The notes below the pieces were generated by a model. The model saw only the letters and a program-made list of their open reading frames with translations, ran no database searches and had not been told where the DNA came from. DNA of 19,269 nt, from positions 1-19,269 of the forward strand of contig VBCT01000144.1 of assembly GCA_005882235.1 (NCBI GenBank). Reading direction: 5' to 3'. The translations under genes were made by a program, and so were the position numbers. Source of the DNA: Betaproteobacteria bacterium. Its GTDB lineage: Bacteria; Pseudomonadota; Gammaproteobacteria; Burkholderiales; SG8-39. Below, piece by piece: positions 1 to 6,913 of the stretch. How positions within the stretch are numbered: the first letter of the stretch is position 1; each line of letters starts with the position of its first letter.

Positions 1-875
1 CGATCGCCGCGGTCGAACTCGGCTACTTCGGCAAGGAGGGGCTGGAGGCGACGATCGAGCTGGTATTTCCCGTTACCAAGACCTACGAGGAGTTGCGCGG
101 CGGCCGGCTCGACTTCGTCGGCGGCGCCGCGCATGCTCCGCTCTACGCCTTCCGCGACTGGACAGGCTGCAAGCTGCTTTGCGCGCTCTCGCAGAACATG
201 TACTGGTTTCTCGTCGTGCGCAAGGATCTCGGCCTTTCACGCGGCGACCTGCGCGCTCTGAAGGGGCTTCGCATCGGCGCTGCGCCCGGCCCCGCGGACG
301 GACTGAAGCGCATGCTCATCGAGTCCGGAATCGACCCGGAGCGCGACGTGAGCATCGCTCCCGTGCCCGCTACCGCAGGCGTGTCCTTCGGCTTGGCCGC
401 GGCGAAGGCGCTTGAAAAAGGCGAGGTGGACGGCTTCTGGGCGAACGGCATGGCGGCCGACATCGCCTTGCGCGGCGGCTCCGGCACGCTCGTGATCGAC
501 GCGCGCCGCGGCGACGGGCCGAAGGACGCTCGGCACTACACTTTTTCTGCGCTCGTGACCACGCAAAAGACGATCGATGAAAGGCCCGACGCGGCAGCTG
601 CCGCGATCCGCGCCGTGGTGCGCGCGCAGCGTGCGCTGAAAAATGATCCCTCGCTCGCCGCCGCCGCCGCCGAACGGCATTTCCCGGCGGCTGAGCTTGC
701 CCTTATCCCCGAGCTCGTTCGGCGCGACGCGCCGTACTACGATCCCGCGATTTCCAGGGAAACGGTCGACTCTCTCAATGCGTTTGCGCGGGCGACCGGG
801 CTGCTGTCGCGGGCGCCGGCCTACGAACGGGTCGTCGCGACGCAGTTCCAATCGCTGTGGGGCGGGGCCTCTTAG
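1..875 (+). CDS. NMT1/THI5-like ABC transporter substrate-binding protein, 5' end missing
   Basis: This is a periplasmic solute-binding protein of the nitrate/sulfonate/taurine/pyrimidine-precursor type (SsuA/ThiY/NMT1 fold). The reading frame is open from base 3 and enters from outside the window, so the signal peptide and first strand are absent; a TTG at 93 is internal, not the start. Visible family features are the opening ELGYFGKEGLEA segment, then a run in which the protein checks a 'GGRLDFVGG' loop, then the lobe-2 start LKGLRIGAAPGPADG and a KGEVDGFWANG segment typical of the ligand cleft. About 290 residues are seen, close to the usual mature length. No matching permease or ATPase of the SsuBC type follows; the next transporter genes are Liv-type. 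Its own transporter may lie upstream of the window. The ligand cannot be told. Family assignment is confident. Confidence 0.85.
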   Translation, partial: IAAVELGYFGKEGLEATIELVFPVTKTYEELRGGRLDFVGGAAHAPLYAFRDWTGCKLLCALSQNMYWFLVVRKDLGLSRGDLRALKGLRIGAAPGPADGLKRMLIESGIDPERDVSIAPVPATAGVSFGLAAAKALEKGEVDGFWANGMAADIALRGGSGTLVIDARRGDGPKDARHYTFSALVTTQKTIDERPDAAAAAIRAVVRAQRALKNDPSLAAAAAERHFPAAELALIPELVRRDAPYYDPAISRETVDSLNAFARATGLLSRAPAYERVVATQFQSLWGGAS

Positions 876-890
876 CCGCGGCCCTTCTGC

Positions 891-919
891 TTGTCGCGGC
901 AGACGGCATTGCGTAGACT
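891..919 (+). promoter_or_regulatory. Possible sigma70 promoter just ahead of the small membrane protein
   Basis: TTGTCG (891-896), a 17-base spacer and TAGACT (914-919) each match four of six bases of the sigma70 hexamers. The expected transcript start is around 926, only about three bases before the ATG at 929, which would make the mRNA nearly leaderless. This agrees with the absence of a ribosome binding site there. It is a sequence match only. Confidence 0.35.
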
Positions 920-928
920 CGTTGCGCG

Positions 929-1276
929 ATGGAAACGATACGGCAGCTCAAGGCATTGTGGGCTTACGCGAGCTGGTGCGCCCAGGCGCCGGCGGCCGCG
1001 CCGGCGTGCGACTCCTTCTGGACCTGGGCGGCCGTCGCCGCTGTCGCCGCCTTCGCGCTTGTCGCGCTGTATATCGTGCGGAAGATGGCGAAGAATTTCC
1101 TTGCCGTCCGGGCGGAAAGGCAGCGGCTCGCCGAGGTGTCGCGCGTGGCCGACCCCGTTACCATGTCGCGATACCGGGTCGATCCCGAGAAGTTCCATCC
1201 CGACCCCCCACAGGAAGAAGGCATGGAGCGACGCATTCGACAAGCGCTCGACGAGAAAAAGTTGGAAGGGCGCTGA
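929..1276 (+). CDS. Small single-pass membrane protein, function unknown
   Basis: A 115-residue protein that I cannot name. The N-terminal part (about 1-28) carries two cysteines (C18 and C27) in an Ala/Pro-rich stretch, followed by one hydrophobic helix at about 30-50 (WAAVAAVAAFALVALYIV) and then a basic segment (RKMAKNF) that predicts a cytoplasmic C-terminus. The C-terminal half is charged, with a likely amphipathic helix ending in RQALDEKKLEGR. The ATG at 929 has no Shine-Dalgarno sequence, but promoter-like hexamers end only nine bases before it, so a near-leaderless transcript is possible. It lies 53 bp after the NMT1-like gene and 33 bp before livK, all co-oriented. The coding call rests on the clean membrane-protein layout and good fit between neighbours; function is not inferred. 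Confidence 0.65.
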   Translation: METIRQLKALWAYASWCAQAPAAAPACDSFWTWAAVAAVAAFALVALYIVRKMAKNFLAVRAERQRLAEVSRVADPVTMSRYRVDPEKFHPDPPQEEGMERRIRQALDEKKLEGR

Positions 1277-1309
1277 AGGCGGCGCGCACACCGATAGAGG
1301 AGGGGAACC

Positions 1310-2524
1310 ATGCCAGTCGCCAATCGGTCGATTCTCGCCGGACTGGGTGCGCTGCTCGCGCTCGGTCTGGCAGCGCAGGGCGCGCCCGCGGCGCCTGCGG
1401 GTCCGCCGGTCCGCATCGGCAGCACCCTTGCGCTCACCGGGCCGCTCGCCGCGACCGGGCTCGTCCACAAGATCGTGGGCGAGATCTATGTCGAGCAGCT
1501 CAACCGGAAAGACGGCCTGCTCGGCCGCCCCGTGGAATGGGTGCTCAAGGACGACCAGTCGCGGCCCGACCTCGCGCGCACGCTCTACGAGCAGCTCATC
1601 ACCGTCGACAAGGTCGACCTGATCATGGGCCCGTACGCGACCGCGAACATTCTCTCGGCGATGGGCGTCGCGCAGCGCTACAACAAGCTGCTCATCCACC
1701 ATACCTTCGGCACGCCGAGCCTCGCGAAATACGACATGCAATTTCCGGCCGGCGGGCTGGCGGGCGATCCGGACAACACGATACCCAAGCTCGTCTTCGA
1801 CGCGCTCGCGGCGTCCGGGAAGGCGCCGAAGTCGGTGGCAGTCGTCACCAGCAAATTCCCCTCGGTGCAGTTCATTTCCCTGGGCGCGCGCGAGGCGGCA
1901 AAGAAGCGCGGGCTTCGCGAAGTGGCTTTTCTCGAATGGGACTTCGGCAACCGCGACTTCGGCCCCATCGCCGCGCGGCTGAAAGACGCGAAGCCCGATT
2001 TCGTGTGGGTCGGCGGCCTCGGCCTGGAGGGCAATCTGTTGATCGATGCGATGCGCAAGATCGACTACATGCCGCCGCTGCATTTCCACCTTTTCCCCGC
2101 GCCCGGGCCGCTGTTGAAGGCGCCCGGCGGGGAGAACGCGCTCGCGGCGACGACCTTCGAGGAGCACCCGCCGTTCACCGACAATCCCGTCGCGGTCGAG
2201 TTCATCCGGCTGTATCACGAGCGCGGCGCGAAGGCCGGGTTGCCCGACACCTCGGTCGAGAACCAGTCGGCCATTTCGTATTCCTCCTGGCAGACGCTCG
2301 AGACGGCGGTGGCGGGAGCGAGGAGCCTCGACGACAAGGCGATCGCCCAGTGGCTGAAGAGAAACCACGTGGACGCGATCGTGGGCAGGTTGCACTGGGA
2401 CGGGCCCTTCAACTACATCTACGGCACCGATCTCTACAAGGTGAAGCAGAACCAGAAAGGCAAGTGGGTCATCGTCTGGCCGAAGGAATTCGCCGCGCCG
2501 GGCGCGCGCCTGATCACACCCTGA
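1310..2524 (+). CDS. livK: Branched-chain amino acid-type ABC transporter substrate-binding protein
   Basis: A 404-residue periplasmic binding protein of the type I fold (LivK/Peripla_BP_6 family), which delivers a small amide, amino acid or organic acid to the LivHMGF complex. The ATG at 1310 follows a strong ribosome site, GAGGAGGGG, at 1297-1305. A signal peptide is evident (N-terminal Arg at 6, hydrophobic core about 8-22, Ala-rich cleavage zone about 22-30). The mature domain begins with the family pattern VRIGSTLALTGPLA at 34-47, followed by a VEQLNRKDGLLGRPVEW segment and a DKVDLIMGPY segment, both typical of the first lobe. It is the first gene of the liv set and is separated from livH by a 105 bp gap that holds a repeat hairpin. 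Substrates of this family in soil proteobacteria vary widely, including aromatic acids and amides, so leucine/isoleucine should not be assumed. Confidence 0.9.
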   Translation: MPVANRSILAGLGALLALGLAAQGAPAAPAGPPVRIGSTLALTGPLAATGLVHKIVGEIYVEQLNRKDGLLGRPVEWVLKDDQSRPDLARTLYEQLITVDKVDLIMGPYATANILSAMGVAQRYNKLLIHHTFGTPSLAKYDMQFPAGGLAGDPDNTIPKLVFDALAASGKAPKSVAVVTSKFPSVQFISLGAREAAKKRGLREVAFLEWDFGNRDFGPIAARLKDAKPDFVWVGGLGLEGNLLIDAMRKIDYMPPLHFHLFPAPGPLLKAPGGENALAATTFEEHPPFTDNPVAVEFIRLYHERGAKAGLPDTSVENQSAISYSSWQTLETAVAGARSLDDKAIAQWLKRNHVDAIVGRLHWDGPFNYIYGTDLYKVKQNQKGKWVIVWPKEFAAPGARLITP

Positions 2525-2551
2525 TCGCGCGAGGCCGGCGCGAAAATGCCG

Positions 2552-2621
2552 TGTCATTCTGAGGGCGCAGGCCGAAGAATCTGCTGTTGAAAGCAGATCC
2601 TTCGCTTCGCTCAGGATGACA
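2552..2621. repeat. Dispersed-repeat stem-loop between livK and livH
   Basis: Two nested inverted repeats form a long hairpin: TGTCATTCTGAG (2552-2563) pairs with CTCAGGATGACA (2610-2621) with one mismatch, and GAAGAATCTGCT (2574-2585) pairs with AGCAGATCCTTC (2592-2603) with one mismatch, around the loop GTTGAA. The minus-strand reading encodes the peptide VILSEAKDL, a recognisable trace of a dispersed bacterial intergenic repeat that often leaks into predicted proteins. No run of T follows, so it is not a classical terminator. The right arm holds the only purine-rich ribosome-site candidate for livH (AGGA, 2612-2615) and ends eight bases before its ATG. Confidence 0.75.
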
Positions 2622-2629
2622 GCCCAGCG

Positions 2630-3472
2630 ATGGCCCTGCCGAGCCTCACGCTCCTCGGCCAGTCGCTGCTTTCCGGCCTTTTCATCGGGGCGCTGTACGG
2701 TCTGCTCGGCTTGGGCCTCTCCCTTTCCTGGGGAATGCTGCGCCAGATCAACCTGGCGCATTTCGCGCTCGCGTTTCTCGGCGCGTACCTCACCTACCAG
2801 CTTGCTGGGGCCGGCATAAACCCGCTCGCCACGCTCGCCGTCATCGTGCCCTGTTTTTTCGCGCTCGGCGCGCTCATGCACTGGCTGCTCGCGCGCTTCT
2901 CGGTGAGCGCGCTCGTCACCTTCGGGCTCACCGCCATCATCGAGGCGCTGATACAGTGGATCTGGACCGCGGACTTCCGCCGCATGGAATCCGGCTACAG
3001 CGACGTGAAATTCCGCGTCGGCGCGCTCTATGTGGCGCTCCCCGAGCTGCTGACTCTGGCGATGGCGCTCGCTCTGTCGCTCGCCGTCTGGGCCTGGCTC
3101 CGGCACACGTACACGGGGAAAGCCATGCGCGCGATCGCCGAGGATGCGCCCATCGCCGCCGCATTCGGCGTCGACGTGCACGGGCTCTCGCTCCTGCTCT
3201 CGGGCCTGTGCGCAGCCTTCGCCGGCGTTGCGGGCCTCTCCCTCGCGCTCAGCTACACGCTCGCGCCGGGACAAATTTACGCCTGGCTGGGCGTGGTGTT
3301 CGCCGCGGTGATGCTCGGGGGGCTCGGGAATCCGCTCGGGCCGCTCGTCGCCGGAATCGTGATCGGGGTATCGGAGGCGCTGACCATGGCGTTCACCGCG
3401 CCGGCGTGGGCGCCGCTCGTGTCCTTCTCGCTCCTCATCGTCGTGCTGCTCGCGCGGCCGGGGAGGATCTAG
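2630..3472 (+). CDS. livH: Branched-chain amino acid-type ABC transporter permease
   Basis: A 280-residue inner-membrane permease of the LivH family, forming half of the translocation pore together with the LivM part of the next gene. The N-terminus LLSGLFIGALYGLLGLGLSL and the following WGMLRQINLAH segment are the LivH signature (canonical 'G...GLVYALLALGLNLIFGVMRVINFAHG'). Several hydrophobic helices follow, and the cytoplasmic EAA-like coupling region is RHTYTGKAMRAIAEDAPIAAAFGVD at about 160-185. The C-terminus shows the GGLGNPLGPLVAGIVIG segment typical of the family. Start chosen at ATG 2630; ribosome binding is weak, with AGGA 14 bases upstream lying inside a repeat hairpin. It ends two bases before the livM-livG start, so the two are co-translated or coupled. 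Confidence 0.93.
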   Translation: MALPSLTLLGQSLLSGLFIGALYGLLGLGLSLSWGMLRQINLAHFALAFLGAYLTYQLAGAGINPLATLAVIVPCFFALGALMHWLLARFSVSALVTFGLTAIIEALIQWIWTADFRRMESGYSDVKFRVGALYVALPELLTLAMALALSLAVWAWLRHTYTGKAMRAIAEDAPIAAAFGVDVHGLSLLLSGLCAAFAGVAGLSLALSYTLAPGQIYAWLGVVFAAVMLGGLGNPLGPLVAGIVIGVSEALTMAFTAPAWAPLVSFSLLIVVLLARPGRI

Positions 3473-3474
3473 CC

Positions 3475-5217
3475 ATGCGCGCTCGCGCGCTGGCAGGCTT
3501 CGCCGCAGCCGGCATCGGGCTCTCGGCCGTGCCTTTCTTCGGGCCGCCTGCGTTCTACGAATCGTTCCTCTATCTCGTGTTCCACTGGATCGTGCTTGCG
3601 GTCTCGTGGAACATTCTCTCCGGCTACTCGGGCTATTTCTCCTTCGGCCACGGTGCGTTCTTCGGCGCCGGAATGTACACGACCGCGACGCTCGCGACCA
3701 AGGCCGGCGTTCCATTCCTGTGGACGCTGCCCGCGGCGGCGCTCGTCGCCGCCGTTTTCGGGATCGCGCTGGGCGCGGTGGTGTTCCGCCTCCCGCGGCT
3801 GCGCGGCGAGCTCTTCGCCCTGCTCACGCTCGCGGTGACTTTCGTGCTCGCGACGATCGTGCTCAACACGCCCATCGACGGCGGGCCCGGGCTCTACTTG
3901 AGCGCGGTGCCGCTGCCCGCGATCGGGCCTTCGCCCTCGTCCGCTTTCTATCTGCTCGGGCTCGCGCTGGCGCTCACCACGCTGTGGACCGCCCGCGAGA
4001 TCCAGCGCTCGAGGTTCGGCACGGGCCTCTTCGCCATCCACGACGACGAGGACGTGGCCGAGGTGCTGGGCGTGCCGACGTATCGCTACAAGCTCGCCGC
4101 CTTCGGCCTGTCCTGCGGGCTCGCCGGCATCGCGGGCGGCATCCAGGCCATGTTCATTTCCTACGTGACCGTGGGCGAGACGTTCTCGATCGCCGTGCCG
4201 CTCAACGTGGTGCTGATGAGCGTGCTCGGCGGCTCGCGCCACTGGTTCGGACCCGCGGTCGGCGCTGCGACCGTCACCGCGCTGCTCTACGCGTTCACTG
4301 CGGGCGACTATGCGGTCGCAGGACGCGCCGCGGTCGGGCTGATCCTGATCCTCGTGATCCTCTTTCTGCCCGAAGGCATCTTCGGCGAGCTGATCGGCGC
4401 ACTGAAGCGCCGGCGGGTCTCGGTGACGCCCGCGATCGGTACGGCCGATCTTCCCGCGCCGAACGCCGCCCGACCGGGAAAATCGGAAGGCCAACCGCTG
4501 CTCGAGGCGCGCGGACTGAGCAAGGCTTTCCGCGGCGTGCAGGCGCTCGCCGGGGTCGATCTCGAGGTGCGGCGCGGTGAGATCCTTGGGCTGGTGGGTC
4601 CGAACGGGTCCGGAAAATCGACGCTGATCAACGTGGTGAGCGGCCATTTCCGTCCCGACTCGGGACGCATCCTCTTCGAGGGGTGCGACCTCGCTGCGCT
4701 GGAAGCGCACCGCATCGCGCGCACCGGCATCGCGCGCACCTATCAGATTCCGCGGCCTTTCGCTCATCTCTCGGTGCTCGAGAACGTGGCTGTGCCCGCG
4801 ATGTTCGGCCGCGACGCGCAGGCGCGCGCGGACGCGGAACGCGAGGCGCGCCGCTGGCTCGCGTTCACCGGCCTTGCCGCGAAGGCGATGTCGCTGCCCG
4901 GCGAGCTCAACCTGCACCAGAGAAAATTCCTCGAGCTGGCCCGCGCGCTCGCCTCGCGCCCGAACCTGCTCCTTCTCGACGAAGTGTTCTCCGGCCTCAC
5001 TCACGCCGAGATCGACGACGCGATCCGCCTGATCCGCGAGATCCGCGCGCGAGGAGCGACCATCGTCTTCGTCGAGCACGTCATCCGCGCCGTGCTGGAG
5101 CTGACCGACCGCATCGTCGTTCTGAGCTACGGCCGCGTCATCGCCGCGGGCGATCCGCGCGCGGTGATGCGCGAGCCGGACGTGGTCACCGCCTACCTCG
5201 GGAAGCCCCGTGTTTGA
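3475..5217 (+). CDS. livMG: Fused LivM permease and LivG ATPase of the Liv-type importer
   Basis: One 580-residue chain joins the second permease and the first ATPase. The ATG at 3475 is preceded by GGGAGG (3461-3466). Residues 1-320 are LivM: several membrane helices with the signature GYSGYFSFGHGAFFGAGMY at about 49-67, and the cytoplasmic coupling segment FAIHDDEDVAEVLGV at about 185-200. A linker (about 320-340) leads into the ABC domain: Walker A GPNGSGKST at 375-383, Q-loop Q424, Walker B ending in D502 with catalytic E503, and switch histidine H535. The signature motif reads LNLHQRK rather than LSGGQ; LivG proteins often deviate here but this version is marked. There is no frameshift; the frame is continuous through the join. 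The stop overlaps the livF start by eight bases. Fused LivM-LivG proteins are known in proteobacteria. Confidence 0.93.
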   Translation: MRARALAGFAAAGIGLSAVPFFGPPAFYESFLYLVFHWIVLAVSWNILSGYSGYFSFGHGAFFGAGMYTTATLATKAGVPFLWTLPAAALVAAVFGIALGAVVFRLPRLRGELFALLTLAVTFVLATIVLNTPIDGGPGLYLSAVPLPAIGPSPSSAFYLLGLALALTTLWTAREIQRSRFGTGLFAIHDDEDVAEVLGVPTYRYKLAAFGLSCGLAGIAGGIQAMFISYVTVGETFSIAVPLNVVLMSVLGGSRHWFGPAVGAATVTALLYAFTAGDYAVAGRAAVGLILILVILFLPEGIFGELIGALKRRRVSVTPAIGTADLPAPNAARPGKSEGQPLLEARGLSKAFRGVQALAGVDLEVRRGEILGLVGPNGSGKSTLINVVSGHFRPDSGRILFEGCDLAALEAHRIARTGIARTYQIPRPFAHLSVLENVAVPAMFGRDAQARADAEREARRWLAFTGLAAKAMSLPGELNLHQRKFLELARALASRPNLLLLDEVFSGLTHAEIDDAIRLIREIRARGATIVFVEHVIRAVLELTDRIVVLSYGRVIAAGDPRAVMREPDVVTAYLGKPRV

Positions 5218-5911
5218 AGTCGAGCGCATCCGCGTTTCTTACGGAGCCGCGCCGGCTATCTCGGAGGTGTCGATCAGAGTCGGCGCGGGCGAGCTTGCGT
5301 GCGTGGTCGGGCCGAACGGCGCGGGAAAGACGACGCTCATCAATGCCATCGCAGGACTGCACCCCATCGAAGCCGGTGCGCTGCGCATGGACGGCCGGGA
5401 TCTCTCGCGGCTGCCGCGGCACGCGTTCTGCGGCGAAGGCATCGCCATCGTTCCCGAGGGGCGGCGGCTCTTCGCCGGCATGAGCGTGCGCGAGAATCTC
5501 GAGCTCGGCAGCTACCGGCGCGCGGCGCGCGCGCGGCGCGGCGCATCGCTCGAGCGGGTCTGCGATGTCTTTCCCGTCCTGCGCGAGCGGCTCGAGCAGG
5601 CGGCGGGCACGCTCTCCGGCGGCGAGCAGCAGATGCTCGCGATCGGGCGCGCGCTCATGGCGCAGCCGCGCCTGCTCCTTCTCGATGAGCCCTCGCTCGG
5701 TCTCGCCCCGGCGGTCGTGCTCGCCGTGTTCGACGTGATCAGGGAGATCAACGCGAGCGGCGTCGCCGTGCTGCTCGTCGAGCAGAACGCGGCCCTCGCG
5801 CTCGAGCTCGCCGCGCGCGCCTACGTGCTCGAGGAAGGCCGCATCGCCGCCGAAGGCAGGCCTGCGGAGCTGCTCGCGCGGCCGCACATCCGCAGGGCCT
5901 ACCTCGGATGA
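5210..5911 (+). CDS. livF: Branched-chain amino acid-type ABC transporter ATPase
   Basis: A 233-residue cytoplasmic ABC ATPase, the second nucleotide-binding subunit of the importer. Start is GTG at 5210, overlapping the upstream fusion gene by eight bases, which implies translational coupling. Motifs are complete: Walker A GPNGAGKTT at 34-42, the LivF-specific VPEGRRLFAGMSVRENL segment at 81-97, signature LSGGEQQ at 135-141, Walker B LLLLDEPSLGL with D159 and E160. The switch position is glutamine (Q192 in LLVEQN) rather than histidine, as is usual for LivF and one reason to call it LivF and not LivG. The C-terminal EEGRIAAEGRPAELL and the final RRAYLG match the family. It ends the transport operon; the next gene starts 44 bp later behind its own promoter-like element. 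Confidence 0.95.
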   Translation: MFEVERIRVSYGAAPAISEVSIRVGAGELACVVGPNGAGKTTLINAIAGLHPIEAGALRMDGRDLSRLPRHAFCGEGIAIVPEGRRLFAGMSVRENLELGSYRRAARARRGASLERVCDVFPVLRERLEQAAGTLSGGEQQMLAIGRALMAQPRLLLLDEPSLGLAPAVVLAVFDVIREINASGVAVLLVEQNAALALELAARAYVLEEGRIAAEGRPAELLARPHIRRAYLG

Positions 5912-5913
5912 GG

Positions 5914-5922
5914 TGCTAGTAT
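5914..5922 (+). promoter_or_regulatory. Possible extended -10 promoter before the VOC operon
   Basis: TGCTAGTAT fits an extended -10 (TG, one base, then TAGTAT matching four of six of TATAAT). No good -35 hexamer lies 16-18 bases upstream, which is acceptable for extended -10 promoters. The predicted transcript start near 5929 leaves a leader of about 27 bases containing the ribosome site. It would let the downstream four genes be expressed apart from liv. Sequence match only. Confidence 0.35.
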
Positions 5923-5955
5923 TTGCATGAGAACGCCCGAAAGAGGAGGAAGCCG

Positions 5956-6903
5956 ATGCCATTCGTGAAAGTCGCCGACCTCGCCTATGGGCGGCTGCAG
6001 TCGCCCAGCCTCGATCAAGCCGAGGAGTTCCTCACCCACTTCGGCATGGTCCGCTCCGAGCGCACCCCGAGCGCGCTCTACATGCGCGGCACCGATCCCG
6101 CCCACCATTTGCACGTAACCCATCTCGGGCCGTCGAAATTCATCGGCCTCGCCTTTTTCGTCGACAACGAAGACGACTTGAAGAAGCTCGCAAAGGCGCC
6201 CGGCGCTTCCGGCATCGAGAACCTCGACGAGCCCGGCGGCGGCAAGCGCGTGCGCGTCAACGACCCGCACGGCTACCAGATGGAAGTGATTGTCGGCATG
6301 AAGAAGCTCAAACGCCTGCCGACGCGCAAGAACGTGCTCAACTGGGGCGACAAGAAACTGCGGCGCGCCGGCGAGCTCATGCGCCTCCCGCGCGGGCCTT
6401 CGCAGGTGAAGCGCATCGCCCACGGCGTCATCATGACGCAGAACGCAAAAGAGAGAATCAAGTGGTATCGCGAGATGTTCGGCTTTCTCTGCTCGGACGA
6501 TGTCTACGCCGGCCCCAAGGACAACATCATCGCCTCGTTCAACCGCTGCGACCGCGGCAAGACCTTCGTCGATCACCACGTGTTCCTGTGCCTCGAAGGG
6601 CCGAAGACGGGACTGAATCACCTCTCCTTCGAAGTGCAGAGCATCGACGACGTCATGCTCGGCCACGAGCACTTGAGGGAGGCCGGCAAGTACCAGCACG
6701 TGTGGGGCATCGGGCGCCACGTCCTCGGCAGCCAGATCTACGACTACTGGAAGGACCCCTGGGGCCGGGTGCACGAGCACTGGACCGATAGCGACGTGCT
6801 CAACTCGCGCCATCGCCCCAAGCTCCTTCCGGCGGAGGAAGGATTGCGCTCCCAATGGGGCGAAGCCGTGCCGCAGGAATTCATCACCCACGCGATCCCG
6901 TAG
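5956..6903 (+). CDS. VOC family extradiol dioxygenase-like protein
   Basis: A 315-residue cytoplasmic protein with two vicinal-oxygen-chelate domains, like type I extradiol ring-cleavage dioxygenases (BphC/2,3-dihydroxybiphenyl and catechol 2,3-dioxygenase relatives). The first domain spans about 5-115 and ends DPHGYQMEV; the second spans about 150-280. The metal triad expected of active type I enzymes can be placed: H156 (KRIAHGVIM), H222 (GLNHLSFEV) and E274 (RVHEHWTD). H207-H208 and H255 resemble conserved second-shell positions. Start chosen at ATG 5956 because AGAGGAGGA (5942-5950) sits just ahead; an upstream in-frame TTG at 5923 would bury that site. It leads an operon with an MDR oxidoreductase and a MetE-like protein. 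Ring cleavage is likely from the intact Fe(II) ligands, but the substrate is unknown and many such proteins are uncharacterised. Confidence 0.85.
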   Translation: MPFVKVADLAYGRLQSPSLDQAEEFLTHFGMVRSERTPSALYMRGTDPAHHLHVTHLGPSKFIGLAFFVDNEDDLKKLAKAPGASGIENLDEPGGGKRVRVNDPHGYQMEVIVGMKKLKRLPTRKNVLNWGDKKLRRAGELMRLPRGPSQVKRIAHGVIMTQNAKERIKWYREMFGFLCSDDVYAGPKDNIIASFNRCDRGKTFVDHHVFLCLEGPKTGLNHLSFEVQSIDDVMLGHEHLREAGKYQHVWGIGRHVLGSQIYDYWKDPWGRVHEHWTDSDVLNSRHRPKLLPAEEGLRSQWGEAVPQEFITHAIP

Positions 6904-6913
6904 CCCGGGAGCC

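Noticed and set aside
643..2562. 639-residue plus-strand frame overlapping livK
   Set aside because: It is an Arg-rich out-of-frame reading of the NMT1-like and livK genes with no domain signature.
2956..3474. Upstream extension of the livM-livG frame
   Set aside because: The open frame continues upstream inside livH, but the LivM protein begins at ATG 3475 with a GGGAGG ribosome site; the upstream part is Arg-rich shadow sequence.
872..3715. 947-residue open frame on the minus strand
   Set aside because: It opposes livK, livH and the small membrane protein, all of which have clear family motifs. The composition is Arg/Glu/Ala-rich shadow coding typical of GC-rich DNA, and it includes the repeat-derived peptide VILSEAKDL.
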